Of a DNA stretch of 64,000 nucleotides, positions 27,640-37,112 are shown piece after piece. Position numbers and translations under genes: made by a program. The notes below the pieces were generated by a model. It made no database searches. It was given only the letters and a program-made list of their open reading frames with translations, and had not been told where the DNA came from. The first letter of the stretch is position 1. Each line of letters opens with the position of its first letter. This DNA is from Variovorax sp. Root473 (GTDB taxonomy: Bacteria; Pseudomonadota; Gammaproteobacteria; Burkholderiales; Burkholderiaceae_C): NCBI RefSeq assembly GCF_001426505.1, contig NZ_LMEV01000001.1, forward strand, positions 499,380 through 563,379. The letters run 5' to 3'.

Positions 27640-28677
27640 ATGCAGGTTTTCCGCGGCTTCCGACACCCGGGCGTAGCTCCGGCCTGCGCCCTCACGATCG
27701 GCAATTTCGACGGCGTCCACCGCGGCCACCAGGCCATGCTGGCGCTGCTGCAGACCGAGGCCCGCCATCGCGGGCTGCCCAGCTGCGTGCTGACCTTCGA
27801 GCCGCACCCGCGCGACTATTTCGCCGCCATCACCAAGAAACCCGACCTGGCCCCGGCGCGCATCGGCACGCTGCGCGACAAGCTGACCGAGCTGGCGTCC
27901 TGCGGCGTCGACCAGACCATCGTGCTGCCCTTCGACGGCCGGCTGGCGTCCCAGTCGCCCGAGGCCTTCATCCAGAACGTGCTGATCGACGGACTGGGCG
28001 CGCGCTACGTGCTGGTGGGCGACGACTTCCGCTTCGGCGCCAAGCGCGCCGGCGACTACGCCATGCTCGATGCGGCCGGTGAAACCCACGGGTTCGACGT
28101 GGCGCGCATGAACAGCTACGAGGTGCACGGCCTGCGGGTGTCCAGTTCGGCCGTGCGCGAGGCGCTGGCCGAAGGCCGCATGGCCGACGCCCACACGCTG
28201 CTGGGCCGCCCGTACACGATCTCGGGCCACGTGGTCCACGGCCGCAAGCTGGGCCGGGCGCTGGGCGCTTCGTCGCCGGGCAAGGACGACGGCTTTCGCA
28301 CGCTCAACTTGCGCTTCAAGCACTGGAAACCGGCCGCCAGCGGCATCTTCGCGGTGCTGGTGCACGGCCTGGCCGACCAGCCGCTGCCCGGCGTGGCCAA
28401 CCTCGGCGTGCGGCCGTCGCTGGACGCCAACGACGTCAACGGCGGGCGCGTGCTGCTCGAGACGCATTGCCTGGAGTGGCCCTCGCATCTGGGGGCCGAA
28501 GGGGCCTACGGTAAAATCGTCCGCGTGGAACTCCTGCACAAACTGCACGACGAATTGCGCTACACCAGCCTCGAAGCCCTCACTGCGGGCATCGCGAAGG
28601 ATGGTCGCGACGCACGCGCGTTCTTCGCATCGACCCACGCCGAGACCCACCGCCAGACCACGCGCGACCGAATTTAG
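27640..28677 (+). CDS. ribF: Bifunctional riboflavin kinase/FAD synthetase
   Basis: A 345-residue enzyme making FMN and then FAD. The N-terminal FAD-synthetase (nucleotidyltransferase) domain has [28 protein letters not shown] and [15 protein letters not shown]. The C-terminal kinase domain has [15 protein letters not shown] at the junction and [10 protein letters not shown] further on. The kinase motif that normally reads GFPTANL is [16 protein letters not shown] here: the Thr and Asn remain but about eight residues are inserted and the proline is lost. It sits upstream of ileS-lspA, the usual proteobacterial order. Confidence 0.95.
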   Translation: MQVFRGFRHPGVAPACALTIGNFDGVHRGHQAMLALLQTEARHRGLPSCVLTFEPHPRDYFAAITKKPDLAPARIGTLRDKLTELASCGVDQTIVLPFDGRLASQSPEAFIQNVLIDGLGARYVLVGDDFRFGAKRAGDYAMLDAAGETHGFDVARMNSYEVHGLRVSSSAVREALAEGRMADAHTLLGRPYTISGHVVHGRKLGRALGASSPGKDDGFRTLNLRFKHWKPAASGIFAVLVHGLADQPLPGVANLGVRPSLDANDVNGGRVLLETHCLEWPSHLGAEGAYGKIVRVELLHKLHDELRYTSLEALTAGIAKDGRDARAFFASTHAETHRQTTRDRI

Positions 28678-28699
28678 CCCTGCACGCCCCGTGCTGCCG

Positions 28700-28780
28700 C
28701 CCTTCGACAAGCTCAGGGCGAACGGCTATATCTTCCGCACCGACCGCTCAATGCAGTTCGGGCTGAGCCTGTCGAAGCCC
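28700..28780. repeat. REP-like inverted repeat between ribF and ileS
   Basis: Two imperfect inverted copies of a roughly 26-base unit lie at 28700-28725 (core TTCGACAAGCTCAGGGCGAA) and 28755-28780 (core TTCGGGCTGAGCCTGTCGAA). They are spaced by about 30 bases and would fold into a long stem-loop. The core GAGCTTGTCGAAGG resembles an extragenic palindrome I recall as abundant in proteobacterial genomes. It interrupts the ribF-ileS gap. Confidence 0.75.
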
Positions 28781-28801
28781 CTCTGTTTCGCCGCACCCAA
28801 C

Positions 28802-31651
28802 ATGTCTGACGCTGCTTCCCCCAAAGATTACCGTTCCACGCTGAACCTGCCCGACACCCCCTTCCCGATGCGCGGCGACCTGCCCAAGCGCGAACCGGGC
28901 TGGGTGAAGGAATGGAACGACGAAGGCCGCTACCACCGCCTGCGCGACGCCCGCCACGGCGCGCCCAAGTTCATCCTGCACGACGGCCCGCCGTACGCCA
29001 ACGGCCAGATCCACATGGGCCACGCGGTGAACAAGATCCTCAAGGACATGATCACCAAGGCGCGCCAGCTCGAAGGCTTCGACGCGCTGTACGTGCCCGG
29101 CTGGGACTGCCACGGCCTGCCGATCGAGAACGCCATCGAAAAGCAGTTCGGCCGCAACCTGAGCCGCGACGAGATGCAGGCCAAGAGCCGCGCCTACGCC
29201 ACGGAGCAGATCGCCCAGCAGATGGTCGACTTCCAGCGCCTGGGCGTGCTGGGCGAATGGGACCACCCCTACAAGACGATGGACTTCGCCAATGAAGCCG
29301 GCGAACTGCGCGCCTTCAAGCGCGTGATCGAACGCGGCTTCGTGTACCGGGGCCTGAAGCCCGTGTACTGGTGCTTCGACTGCGGCTCCTCGCTGGCCGA
29401 GTTCGAGATCGAATACGCCGACAAGAAGAGCCAGACCATCGACGTGGCCTTCAAGGCGCACGAGCGCGAGAAGGTGCTCAAGGCCTTCGGCACCGACCAC
29501 ACGATCCTCGGAGACATCTTCGCCGTGATCTGGACCACCACCGCGTGGACCATCCCGGCCAACCAGGCGATCAACCTCAACCCCGAGCTGGAGTACTCGC
29601 TGGTCGACACCGAGCGGGGCCTCTTGATCCTGGCCAACTCGCTGGTCGAGATGTGCATGACGCGCTACGCGCTCGACGGCAAGGTGCTGGCCACCGTCAA
29701 GGGCGAGGCCCTGGGCGGGCTCGAATTCGAGCACCCGCTGTACGACGTCGATGCGGGCTACCAGCGCCTGTCGCCCATCTACCTGGCCGACTACGCCACC
29801 GCCACCGACGGCACCGGCCTCGTGCACTCTTCGCCCGCCTACGGCGTGGACGACTTCAACTCCTGCATCGCCCACGGCGTGGCGTACGACGACATCCTGA
29901 ACCCGGTGCAGGGCAACGGCAGCTACGCGCCCGACTTCCCCCTGTTCGGCGGCCAGAACATCTGGAAGGCCGTGCCGGTGATCATCGCCGCGCTGCGCGA
30001 CGCCAACCGCCTGCTGACCACCGAGACCATCACCCACAGCTACCCGCACTGCTGGCGCCACAAGACGCCGGTGATCTACCGCGCGGCCGCGCAGTGGTTC
30101 GTGCGCATGGACGAGGGCGAAGGTGTGTTCACAAAGGACAAGGCACCCAAGACGCTGCGCCAGACCGCGCTCGACGCCATCGAGCAGACCAGCTTCTATC
30201 CCGAGAACGGCAAGGCCCGCCTGCACGACATGATCGCCGGCCGGCCCGACTGGTGCATCAGCCGTCAGCGCAGCTGGGGCGTGCCGATCCCGTTCTTCCT
30301 GCACAAGGATTCGGGCGAGCTGCACCCGCGCACCATGGAAATCCTCGACCAGGCTGCCGACATCGTCGAGAAGGGCGGCATCGAGGCCTGGAGCCGCGTC
30401 ACCGTCGAAGACATCCTGGGCGCGGAAGACGCACCGAGCTACACCAAGAGCACCGACATCCTCGAGGTGTGGTTCGATTCGGGCTCGACCTTCTCGCACG
30501 TGCTGCGCGGCACGCACCCCAACGTGCACCACGAGACCGGCCCCGAGGCCGACCTGTACCTCGAAGGCCACGACCAGCACCGCGGATGGTTCCACTCGTC
30601 GCTGCTGATCGCCTGCATGCTGGAAGACCGCGCACCGTACAAGGGCCTGCTCACGCACGGCTTCACGGTGGATGCCAAGGGCATCAAGATGAGCAAGTCG
30701 CTCAAGAACGGCATCGACCCGCAGGAAATCAGCAACAAGCTGGGCTCGGAAATCATCCGCCTGTGGGTGGCCGCGAGCGACTACTCGGGCGACATCGCGG
30801 GCGACGACAAGATCCTCGCGCGCGTCGTCGACGCCTACCGCCGCATCCGCAACACGCTGCGCTTTTTGCTCGCGAACACCAGCGACTTCAACATCGCAAA
30901 AGACGCGGTGCCACTCGACCAGCTGTTCGAGATCGACCGCTATGCGCTCTCGCGTGCGGCGCAGTTCCAGGCCGAGATCCTCGCGCACTACCAGGTGTAC
31001 GAATTCCATCCGGTGGTGGCCAAGCTGCAGATCTACTGCTCGGAAGATCTGGGCGGCTTCTACCTCGACATCCTGAAGGACCGCCTCTACACGACGGCCC
31101 CGGGCTCGCTGGCGCGCCGCAGCGCGCAGACGGCGCTGTGGCACATCTCGCAGGCGATGCTGCGCTGGATGGCGCCGTTCCTGAGCTTCACGGCCGAAGA
31201 GGCCTGGAAGATCGTGGGCACCGGCAAGCCGGGCGAGTCGATCTTCACGCAGACCTACAGCCAGTTCGCCGCACCCGACGAGGCACTGCTCGCCAAGTGG
31301 AGCCGCATCCGCGAGATCCGCGACGGCGTCAACAAGGACATCGAGGCGGTGCGCGCCGAAGGCAAGGTCGGCTCCTCGCTGCAGGCCACCCTGCAGCTGA
31401 ACGCACCGGCCGACGACCTCGCGCTGCTGGGCTCGCTGGGCGACGACCTGAAGTTCGTGTTCATCGCCTCGGCGGTGGCACTGGCGGCGGGCGACACGCT
31501 GTCGACCGTGGTCACGCCGAGCACCGCGCCCAAGTGCGAACGCTGCTGGCACTACCGCGAAGACGTGGGCCACGACCCGGCGCATCCGACCCTGTGCGGC
31601 CGCTGCACGAGCAACCTGTTCGGCGCGGGCGAATCGCGCAGCGTGGCCTGA
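28802..31651 (+). CDS. ileS: Isoleucine--tRNA ligase
   Basis: A 949-residue class I synthetase. The HIGH-type motif is [17 protein letters not shown], the KMSKS loop is [11 protein letters not shown], and the editing domain includes [16 protein letters not shown] and [15 protein letters not shown]. The C-terminal zinc site is [12 protein letters not shown] with LCGRCTSNL, as in eubacterial-type IleRS. Length is typical. The start at [13 protein letters not shown] (28802) is used; the frame is open further upstream through the repeat, which is not coding. The stop codon overlaps the lspA start by one base. Confidence 0.97.
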   Translation: MSDAASPKDYRSTLNLPDTPFPMRGDLPKREPGWVKEWNDEGRYHRLRDARHGAPKFILHDGPPYANGQIHMGHAVNKILKDMITKARQLEGFDALYVPGWDCHGLPIENAIEKQFGRNLSRDEMQAKSRAYATEQIAQQMVDFQRLGVLGEWDHPYKTMDFANEAGELRAFKRVIERGFVYRGLKPVYWCFDCGSSLAEFEIEYADKKSQTIDVAFKAHEREKVLKAFGTDHTILGDIFAVIWTTTAWTIPANQAINLNPELEYSLVDTERGLLILANSLVEMCMTRYALDGKVLATVKGEALGGLEFEHPLYDVDAGYQRLSPIYLADYATATDGTGLVHSSPAYGVDDFNSCIAHGVAYDDILNPVQGNGSYAPDFPLFGGQNIWKAVPVIIAALRDANRLLTTETITHSYPHCWRHKTPVIYRAAAQWFVRMDEGEGVFTKDKAPKTLRQTALDAIEQTSFYPENGKARLHDMIAGRPDWCISRQRSWGVPIPFFLHKDSGELHPRTMEILDQAADIVEKGGIEAWSRVTVEDILGAEDAPSYTKSTDILEVWFDSGSTFSHVLRGTHPNVHHETGPEADLYLEGHDQHRGWFHSSLLIACMLEDRAPYKGLLTHGFTVDAKGIKMSKSLKNGIDPQEISNKLGSEIIRLWVAASDYSGDIAGDDKILARVVDAYRRIRNTLRFLLANTSDFNIAKDAVPLDQLFEIDRYALSRAAQFQAEILAHYQVYEFHPVVAKLQIYCSEDLGGFYLDILKDRLYTTAPGSLARRSAQTALWHISQAMLRWMAPFLSFTAEEAWKIVGTGKPGESIFTQTYSQFAAPDEALLAKWSRIREIRDGVNKDIEAVRAEGKVGSSLQATLQLNAPADDLALLGSLGDDLKFVFIASAVALAAGDTLSTVVTPSTAPKCERCWHYREDVGHDPAHPTLCGRCTSNLFGAGESRSVA

Positions 31652-32166
31652 TGGCGACCGCACGTTCCGCTTCGTCGGCCTCGCGTTCGCGCGGGGCCGG
31701 CATCTGGCCCTGGCTCGGGCTGGCGGCGATCATCGTGATCATCGACCAGTTCACCAAGACGCTGATCCTGGGCTACTACAAGCTCGGCGACGCGACCTAC
31801 GTGACGAGCTTCTTCAACGTCGTGCGCGCGCACAACACGGGCGCCGCCTTCTCGTTCCTGGCCGACCACTCGGGCTGGCAGCGCTGGTTCTTCACGGCCA
31901 TCGGCGTGGCGGCGGCGATCTTCATCGTCTGGATGTTGAAGTCGCACGCGGGCCAGAAGCTCTTCTCGTTCGCGATGGCCTGCATCCTGGGTGGCGCCAT
32001 CGGCAACGTGGTCGACCGCATGATGCACGGCTACGTCGTCGATTTCCTGAGCTTCCACTGGGGCAACTGGTACTTCCCGGCGTTCAACGCGGCGGACAGC
32101 GCCATCACGCTCGGGGCGATCTGCCTCATCGTCGACGAGATCCGGCGGGTGCGCCGGGGCAAGTAA
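31651..32166 (+). CDS. lspA: Lipoprotein signal peptidase
   Basis: A 171-residue inner-membrane aspartyl peptidase that cleaves signal peptides from prolipoproteins. Four transmembrane segments are visible ([76 protein letters not shown]). The catalytic aspartates are in [19 protein letters not shown] and [23 protein letters not shown] is the conserved box near the second helix. It is translationally coupled to ileS (TGATG overlap) and followed by a terminator. Confidence 0.96.
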   Translation: MATARSASSASRSRGAGIWPWLGLAAIIVIIDQFTKTLILGYYKLGDATYVTSFFNVVRAHNTGAAFSFLADHSGWQRWFFTAIGVAAAIFIVWMLKSHAGQKLFSFAMACILGGAIGNVVDRMMHGYVVDFLSFHWGNWYFPAFNAADSAITLGAICLIVDEIRRVRRGK

Positions 32167-32185
32167 GCCAGTTCTCGAGACCACA

Positions 32186-32206
32186 GGGGCCCACGGGCCC
32201 CTTTTT
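32186..32206 (+). terminator. Rho-independent terminator after lspA
   Basis: GGGGCCC and GGGCCCC form a seven-pair stem over a very short loop, followed by TTTTT. It closes the ribF-ileS-lspA transcript. Confidence 0.8.
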
Positions 32207-32291
32207 CTTTGGGCCGCGTGCTGCGCCGGCGGCCCCGGGGTTCTCCCCACTTCCCTGCCCTGTCATCGCGAAGTCATACTGCGCCGGCCCA

Positions 32292-32307
32292 ATGTAATCG
32301 ATTACAT
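32292..32307. promoter_or_regulatory. LacI-type palindromic operator
   Basis: ATGTAATCGATTACAT is a perfect 16-base palindrome with a central CG, the layout of LacI/GalR-family operators. It ends 24 bases before the LacI-type gene and probably mediates autoregulation and control of the transport operon. Binding is inferred. Confidence 0.8.
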
Positions 32308-32331
32308 GAACCCCACCACGGACCCCGCACG

Positions 32332-33351
32332 ATGAGCATCCAAGCCGTAGCCGCCCAGGCCGGGGTCTCCGTGGCCACGGTCTCGCGCGCCTTCAATTTC
32401 CCCGACAAGGTGACGCCGGCCACGCGCGAACTGGTCGAGCGCGTGGCGCGCGAGCTCAACTACCTGCCCAACGCCAGCGCCCGCACCTTGCGCACCCAGC
32501 GCAGCCGCACGCTCGGCGTGGTGCTGCCCACGCTGCTGAACCCGACCTTCGCCGAATGCCTGCAGGGCATTGCGCGCGCGGCTGTGGCGGGCGGCTACGC
32601 GATCCTGCCGGTCACCACGGGCTACCGGCTCGACGAGGAAGAACGCGCCGTCCAGCTGCTGCTGGCGGGCAACGTCGATGGGCTGATCCTTGTGGTGTCG
32701 AACCCGTCCACCTCGGCCGCGCTGCAGCGCCTGCAGGCCGCCGCCGTGCCCTACGTGCTGGCCTACAACCGGCACGCCGACCATCCCTGCGTGTCGGTCG
32801 ACAGCGAAGGCGCGGTGGCCGATGCGGTCACGCGGCTCGTGCTGCTGGGCCACCGCCGCATCGCGATGGTCAGCGGCACGCTGGCCGCGTCGGACCGCGC
32901 GCAGCAGCGCTACCGCGGCTACCAGCGCGGCATGGCCGAGGCCGGCCTCGACGCGCCGCCGCTCATCGAAGTGCCCTTCGTCGAAACCGCCGTCGATGCG
33001 CTGTGCGCCGCGCTGCGCCCGCACCGCCGCCCCACCGCGCTGATCTGCTCGAACGACCTGCTCGCCATCCGCAGCATCCGCGCTGCGCACCTGAGCGGCC
33101 TGGCTGTGCCCGACGACCTCAGCGTGGTCGGCTTCGACGGCATCGCGCTCGGCGAAGACCTCACGCCCGCGCTCACCACCATCGCGCAGCCCAACAGCGA
33201 CATCGGTCGCCACAGCGTCGAGCTGCTGGCGCAGGCGATCGCCGGTGGCCGCGCGCTGCAGGCCGGCGCGAGCCTGCTGCTGCCCCATGCCTTCCGAGAC
33301 GGCGAGTCGTGCGCGAATGCGCGCGAAGACAACGACGCCGCAGTGTCCTGA
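32332..33351 (+). CDS. LacI-family transcriptional regulator of the organophosphate-type transport operon
   Basis: A 339-residue repressor. The N-terminal helix-turn-helix is IQAVAAQAGVSVATVSRAFNFPDKV followed by the hinge helix LNYLPNASARTLRTQRS. The effector domain is a periplasmic-binding-protein fold (LGVVLPTLLNPTFAECLQGIARAA, DGLILVVSNPS, PTALICSNDLLAIRSIRAAHLSGLAVPDDLSVVGFDGI, quoted in parts). The start at 32332 gives the normal LacI N-terminus. It stands first in a run of six closely spaced genes, with a perfect palindrome just upstream. The inducer is unknown, probably the transported compound or its breakdown product. Confidence 0.92.
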   Translation: MSIQAVAAQAGVSVATVSRAFNFPDKVTPATRELVERVARELNYLPNASARTLRTQRSRTLGVVLPTLLNPTFAECLQGIARAAVAGGYAILPVTTGYRLDEEERAVQLLLAGNVDGLILVVSNPSTSAALQRLQAAAVPYVLAYNRHADHPCVSVDSEGAVADAVTRLVLLGHRRIAMVSGTLAASDRAQQRYRGYQRGMAEAGLDAPPLIEVPFVETAVDALCAALRPHRRPTALICSNDLLAIRSIRAAHLSGLAVPDDLSVVGFDGIALGEDLTPALTTIAQPNSDIGRHSVELLAQAIAGGRALQAGASLLLPHAFRDGESCANAREDNDAAVS

Positions 33352-33379
33352 CCTCACCACCCCTCCCAGGAGTTCTTCC

Positions 33380-34393
33380 ATGTCCCTACGCTTTCATCGA
33401 TTCGCCCGCCTCGGCGTGCTGGCCGCCGCCCTCGTCGCCGCCGGCGGCGCCATGGCCCAGACCGCCATTTGCTACAACTGCCCGACCGAATGGGCCGACT
33501 GGGGCACCCAGCTCAAGGCCATCAAGGCCAGGACCGGCATCACCGTGCCGGCCGACAACAAGAACTCGGGCCAGTCGCTCGCTCAGCTGGTCGCCGAAAA
33601 GGCCAGCCCGGTGGCCGACGTCACCTACCTCGGCGTGACCTTCGCCGTGCAGGCCGCGAAAGACGGCGTGGTCGAGCCCTACAAGCCGGCCGCCTGGAAA
33701 GACATCCCCGACGGCCTGAAGGACCCCGCAGGCAACTGGTTCACCATCCACTCGGGCACGCTCGGCTTCATGGTCAACGTCGACGCGCTCAAGGGCAAGC
33801 CGGTGCCCAAGTCGTGGGCCGACCTGCTCAAGCCCGAGTACAAGGGCCTCATCGGTTATCTCGACCCGGCCTCGGCCTTCGTGGGCTACGTGGGTGCCGT
33901 GGCGGTGAACCAGGCGCGCGGCGGCACACTCGACAACTTCAAGCCGGCCATCGACTACTTCAAGGCACTGCAGAAGAACGAGCCCATCGTGCCCAAGCAG
34001 ACCTCGTACGCCCGCGTGCTGTCGGGCGAGATCGCGATCCTGCTCGACTACGACTTCAACGCCTACCGCGCCAAGTACAAGGACAAGGCCAACGTCGCCT
34101 TCGTCATCCCGAGCGAAGGCACGCTGGCCGTGCCCTACGTGATGAGTCTGGTCGCCAAGGCCCCGCACGCAGCCGATGCGAAGAAGGTGCTCGACTTCAC
34201 GCTGTCCGACGAAGGCCAGGCGATCTGGGCCAAGGCCTACCTGCGCCCGGTGCGCGCCAGCGCGATGCCCAAGGAGATCGAGGCGCAGTTCCTGCCCGCC
34301 AGCGATTACGCCCGGGCCAAGACCGTCGACTACGCCCGCATGGCCGAGTCGCAGCGCGCCTTCTCCGATCAATACCTGAAGGAAGTGCGCTGA
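33380..34393 (+). CDS. ABC importer periplasmic binding protein (family 1, phosphonate/iron type)
   Basis: A 337-residue protein with signal peptide MSLRFHRFARLGVLAAALVAAGGAMAQ. The mature part begins TAICYNCPTEWADWGTQLKAI and has VADVTYLGVTFAVQAAKDG, FTIHSGTLGFMVNVDALKGKPVPKSWADLLKPEYKGLIGY (quoted around the GxxGFxVN and PxSWxDLLxPxYKG motifs) of the COG1840-type binding proteins used for 2-aminoethylphosphonate, phosphate esters, thiamine or ferric iron. A Cys pair, CYNC, near the mature N-terminus is unusual. CCCAGGAG lies ahead of the ATG. Linkage to a GpdQ-like phosphodiesterase favours an organophosphate ligand. Confidence 0.85.
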   Translation: MSLRFHRFARLGVLAAALVAAGGAMAQTAICYNCPTEWADWGTQLKAIKARTGITVPADNKNSGQSLAQLVAEKASPVADVTYLGVTFAVQAAKDGVVEPYKPAAWKDIPDGLKDPAGNWFTIHSGTLGFMVNVDALKGKPVPKSWADLLKPEYKGLIGYLDPASAFVGYVGAVAVNQARGGTLDNFKPAIDYFKALQKNEPIVPKQTSYARVLSGEIAILLDYDFNAYRAKYKDKANVAFVIPSEGTLAVPYVMSLVAKAPHAADAKKVLDFTLSDEGQAIWAKAYLRPVRASAMPKEIEAQFLPASDYARAKTVDYARMAESQRAFSDQYLKEVR

Positions 34394-34409
34394 TCCGGCG
34401 CCGCGCGCG

Positions 34410-35246
34410 ATGACACGCAGCACCACCACCTCCTCCAACGCCTGGAACCCGCGCTGGCGATTGCTGGCCTGCGTCGCGCCGGCGGCCGTCTTCTTCGCGG
34501 CCTTCTGGCTGCTGCCGGTGGTGCGCCTGCTCGCGCTGCCGGCCGACAAGGGCGCCGCCACCTACTTCGCAGTGCTGACCGATGCGCGCTACCTGCACAG
34601 CATGGCCAACACCGTCGCGCTGTCGGTGGCGGTGACGCTGGCCACGCTGGTGCTGGGCGCGGCGGTGGGCATCTACCTCGCGCGCCACGCCTTCCCGGGC
34701 AAGCGCATGCTGCTGTCGCTGCTCACGCTGCCGCTGTCGTTCCCGGGCGTGATCATCGGCTTCTTCGTCATCCTGCTCGGCGGGCGCCAGGGCGTGGTGG
34801 CCGACCTGAGCGACGCGCTGGTCGGCGAGCGCATCACCTTCGCCTACGGCCTGCTCGGCCTGTTCCTGGCGTACCTGTATTTCTCGCTGCCGCGCGCCAT
34901 TGCCACCTATGCCGCGGCGGCCGAGTCGATGAACGCGCAGCTCGAGGAAGCCGCACGTTCGCTCGGCGCCTCGAAGCTGCGCGTGGCGCGCGACGTGTGG
35001 ATGCCCGAGCTCGCGCCCACCACGCTGGCCTGCGGCGCCATTTTGTTCGCGACCTCGATGGGCGCCTTCGGCACGGCCTTCACGCTGGCCAGCAAGTTCG
35101 AGGTGATCCCCATCACCATCTACAACGAGTTCACCAACTACGCCAACTTCGCGCTCGCCGCGTCGCTGTCGATCTCGCTGGGCGTCGTGACCTGGCTGGT
35201 GCTCTTCGTGGCGCGCCGCTTCGGCGCCAACCCGGTCGCCCGATGA
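34410..35246 (+). CDS. ABC importer permease, first subunit
   Basis: A 278-residue inner-membrane permease with six or more hydrophobic segments, among them LLACVAPAAVFFAAFWLLPVVRLLAL and TVALSVAVTLATLVLGAAVGIYLA. The EAA coupling motif is EEAARSLGASKLRVARDVWMPELAP. It is of the PhnU/PotB-like type. It overlaps the second permease by four bases (ATGA), so the two are translationally coupled and should form the heterodimeric channel. Confidence 0.9.
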   Translation: MTRSTTTSSNAWNPRWRLLACVAPAAVFFAAFWLLPVVRLLALPADKGAATYFAVLTDARYLHSMANTVALSVAVTLATLVLGAAVGIYLARHAFPGKRMLLSLLTLPLSFPGVIIGFFVILLGGRQGVVADLSDALVGERITFAYGLLGLFLAYLYFSLPRAIATYAAAAESMNAQLEEAARSLGASKLRVARDVWMPELAPTTLACGAILFATSMGAFGTAFTLASKFEVIPITIYNEFTNYANFALAASLSISLGVVTWLVLFVARRFGANPVAR

Positions 35247-36049
35247 TGAAGAAGACCCCTTCGCAACCCCGCGCCCCTTTCCTGCTCGCCATCACGGTGA
35301 TCGTGAGCCTCTTCATGATCGCGCCGATGCTGCTGTCGGTGATGGCCGGCCTCGTCAACAACTACAGCGCGGGCCTGAAGAGCGGCCTCACGCTGCGCTG
35401 GCTCGGCGAGGTGTGGGAGAACTACGGCGGCACCGTCGGCTGGTCGCTCGCGCTGGCCGTGGCCTGCGTCGTGTGCACCGTGCTGATCGGCGTGCCCTGC
35501 GCCTACACGCTGGCACGCAGCCGCTCGCGCGCGGCGCGCATCTTCGAAGAGCTGCTGACCTTGCCGGTCGCGGTGCCGGGCCTGGCGACGGCGCTCGCGC
35601 TCATCCTCGCCTACGGCCAGCTCACGGCCTTCCGCCAGAGCTTCGCCTTCATCCTCGTGGGCCACATCGTCTTCACGCTGCCCTTCATGGTGCGCACTGT
35701 GAGCTCGGCCTTCCAGCGTGACGACCTGCTCGCGCTCGAAGAGGCCGCGCGCTCGCTGGGGGCGAACTTCCGCCAGCGCTTCATGGGCATCCTCGTGCCC
35801 GCCGTGTTCCCCGCGATCGTGGCCGGCAGCCTGATGGTGTTCACGCTGTCGGTGGGCGAGTTCAACCTGACGTGGATGCTGCACACGCCGCTCACGCGCA
35901 CGCTGCCCGTGGGCCTGGCCGACAGCTATGCCTCGATGCGCATCGAGATCGGATCGGCCTACACGCTGGTCTTCTTCGCAGTGATCCTTCCCGTGCTGTG
36001 GGGCCTGCAATACCTTGCCAACCTGATGCAGAAACGCCATGGAACTTGA
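35243..36049 (+). CDS. ABC importer permease, second subunit
   Basis: A 268-residue permease of the PhnV/PotC type, with FLLAITVIVSLFMIAPMLLSVMAGL as the first helix and the EAA motif EEAARSLGANFRQRFMGILVPAVFP. The start at 35243 overlaps the stop codon of the first permease; a second ATG lies three bases later. Its 3' end overlaps the ATPase gene by 11 bases. Confidence 0.9.
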   Translation: MMKKTPSQPRAPFLLAITVIVSLFMIAPMLLSVMAGLVNNYSAGLKSGLTLRWLGEVWENYGGTVGWSLALAVACVVCTVLIGVPCAYTLARSRSRAARIFEELLTLPVAVPGLATALALILAYGQLTAFRQSFAFILVGHIVFTLPFMVRTVSSAFQRDDLLALEEAARSLGANFRQRFMGILVPAVFPAIVAGSLMVFTLSVGEFNLTWMLHTPLTRTLPVGLADSYASMRIEIGSAYTLVFFAVILPVLWGLQYLANLMQKRHGT

Positions 36050-37112
36050 ACGCATCCCCGTCGACATCTCGAACTGCGCGAAGACGTACGCCGACGGCAC
36101 GCGCGGCCTGCAGCCCACCAGCCTCAAGGTCGAGGCCGGCGAGGTGCTCGCGCTGCTCGGCCCCTCGGGCTGCGGCAAGACCACGCTGCTGCGCCTCATC
36201 GCGGGGCTGGAAGCACCCGACGCCGGCAGCCGCATCGTGTTCGGCGACCAGGACGTCACGCAGCGCCCCGTCGAGCACCGCGGCGTGGGCATGGTGTTCC
36301 AGAGCTACGCGCTCTTTCCGCAGATGACGGTGGCGGCCAACATCGGCTATGGCCTGCGCATCCGCGGCGTGTCGCCCGATGAAGAGAAGCGTGCCGTGGG
36401 CGAACTGGTCGATCTCGTGCGCCTGGGTGGCCTGGAGAACAAGCGCCCCGCCGAACTCTCGGGCGGCCAGCGCCAGCGCGTGGCCCTGGCGCGCGCCGTG
36501 GCCGTGCGCCCGCGCGTGCTGCTGCTCGACGAGCCGCTGGCCGCGCTCGACGCCAAGCTCAAGGAATCGCTGCGCGACGAACTCGCCGAGTTGCTGCGCC
36601 GCCTGCACATCACGGCCATCCACGTCACGCACGACCAGCAGGAGGCGCTGGCCATCGCCGACCGGCTCGCGGTGATGCGCGCCGGGCGCATCGTGCAGGT
36701 CGGCCGCGGCGAAGACCTGTACCGCGCGCCCGCGCACCCCTTCGTGGCCGAGTTCCTGGGCCGGGTCAACCGGCTGGAGCGTGCGGCCGACGCCATCGCG
36801 CAAGGCGTTGTCCGACTCGGAGGCTCGTACCTGCCCTGCCCCGCGTCCTGGCAGCAGCATGCGACGCTGCTGGTGCGCCCCGAAGACATCGAAGTCGGCG
36901 TGCCCCCGCCCGACGACACAGCCGGCTGGGGCCGCGCCACCGTTGAACGCCGCACCTTCCTGGGCGACCGCGTGCAGTTGCACCTGCGCGTGCAGGACCA
37001 GCCCATGCTGGTGGCCGACGTGGGGCGCGACAACCCCTTCGGGCCGGGCGACGCGGTGGGCCTGCGCATTCCCGCCGAGCGCCTGATGACCTCGCAGGAA
37101 ACCAGCGCATGA
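36039..37112 (+). CDS. ABC importer ATPase (PotA/PhnT type)
   Basis: A 357-residue ATPase. Walker A is GPSGCGKTT, the Q-loop GMVFQSYALFPQMTV, the signature LSGGQRQRVALARAVA and Walker B VLLLDEPLAALD, then the H-loop IHVTHDQQEA. A C-terminal TOBE domain (LVRPEDIEVG, VERRTFLGDRVQLHLRV) is typical of polyamine, iron, phosphonate and sugar importers. It overlaps both neighbours (11 bases with the permease, four with the phosphodiesterase), supporting a single operon. Confidence 0.92.
   Translation: MELERIPVDISNCAKTYADGTRGLQPTSLKVEAGEVLALLGPSGCGKTTLLRLIAGLEAPDAGSRIVFGDQDVTQRPVEHRGVGMVFQSYALFPQMTVAANIGYGLRIRGVSPDEEKRAVGELVDLVRLGGLENKRPAELSGGQRQRVALARAVAVRPRVLLLDEPLAALDAKLKESLRDELAELLRRLHITAIHVTHDQQEALAIADRLAVMRAGRIVQVGRGEDLYRAPAHPFVAEFLGRVNRLERAADAIAQGVVRLGGSYLPCPASWQQHATLLVRPEDIEVGVPPPDDTAGWGRATVERRTFLGDRVQLHLRVQDQPMLVADVGRDNPFGPGDAVGLRIPAERLMTSQETSA

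Noticed and set aside
28748-31663. 971-codon open frame opposite ileS
   Set aside because: Antisense shadow of the synthetase; composition is that of reversed GC-rich codons.
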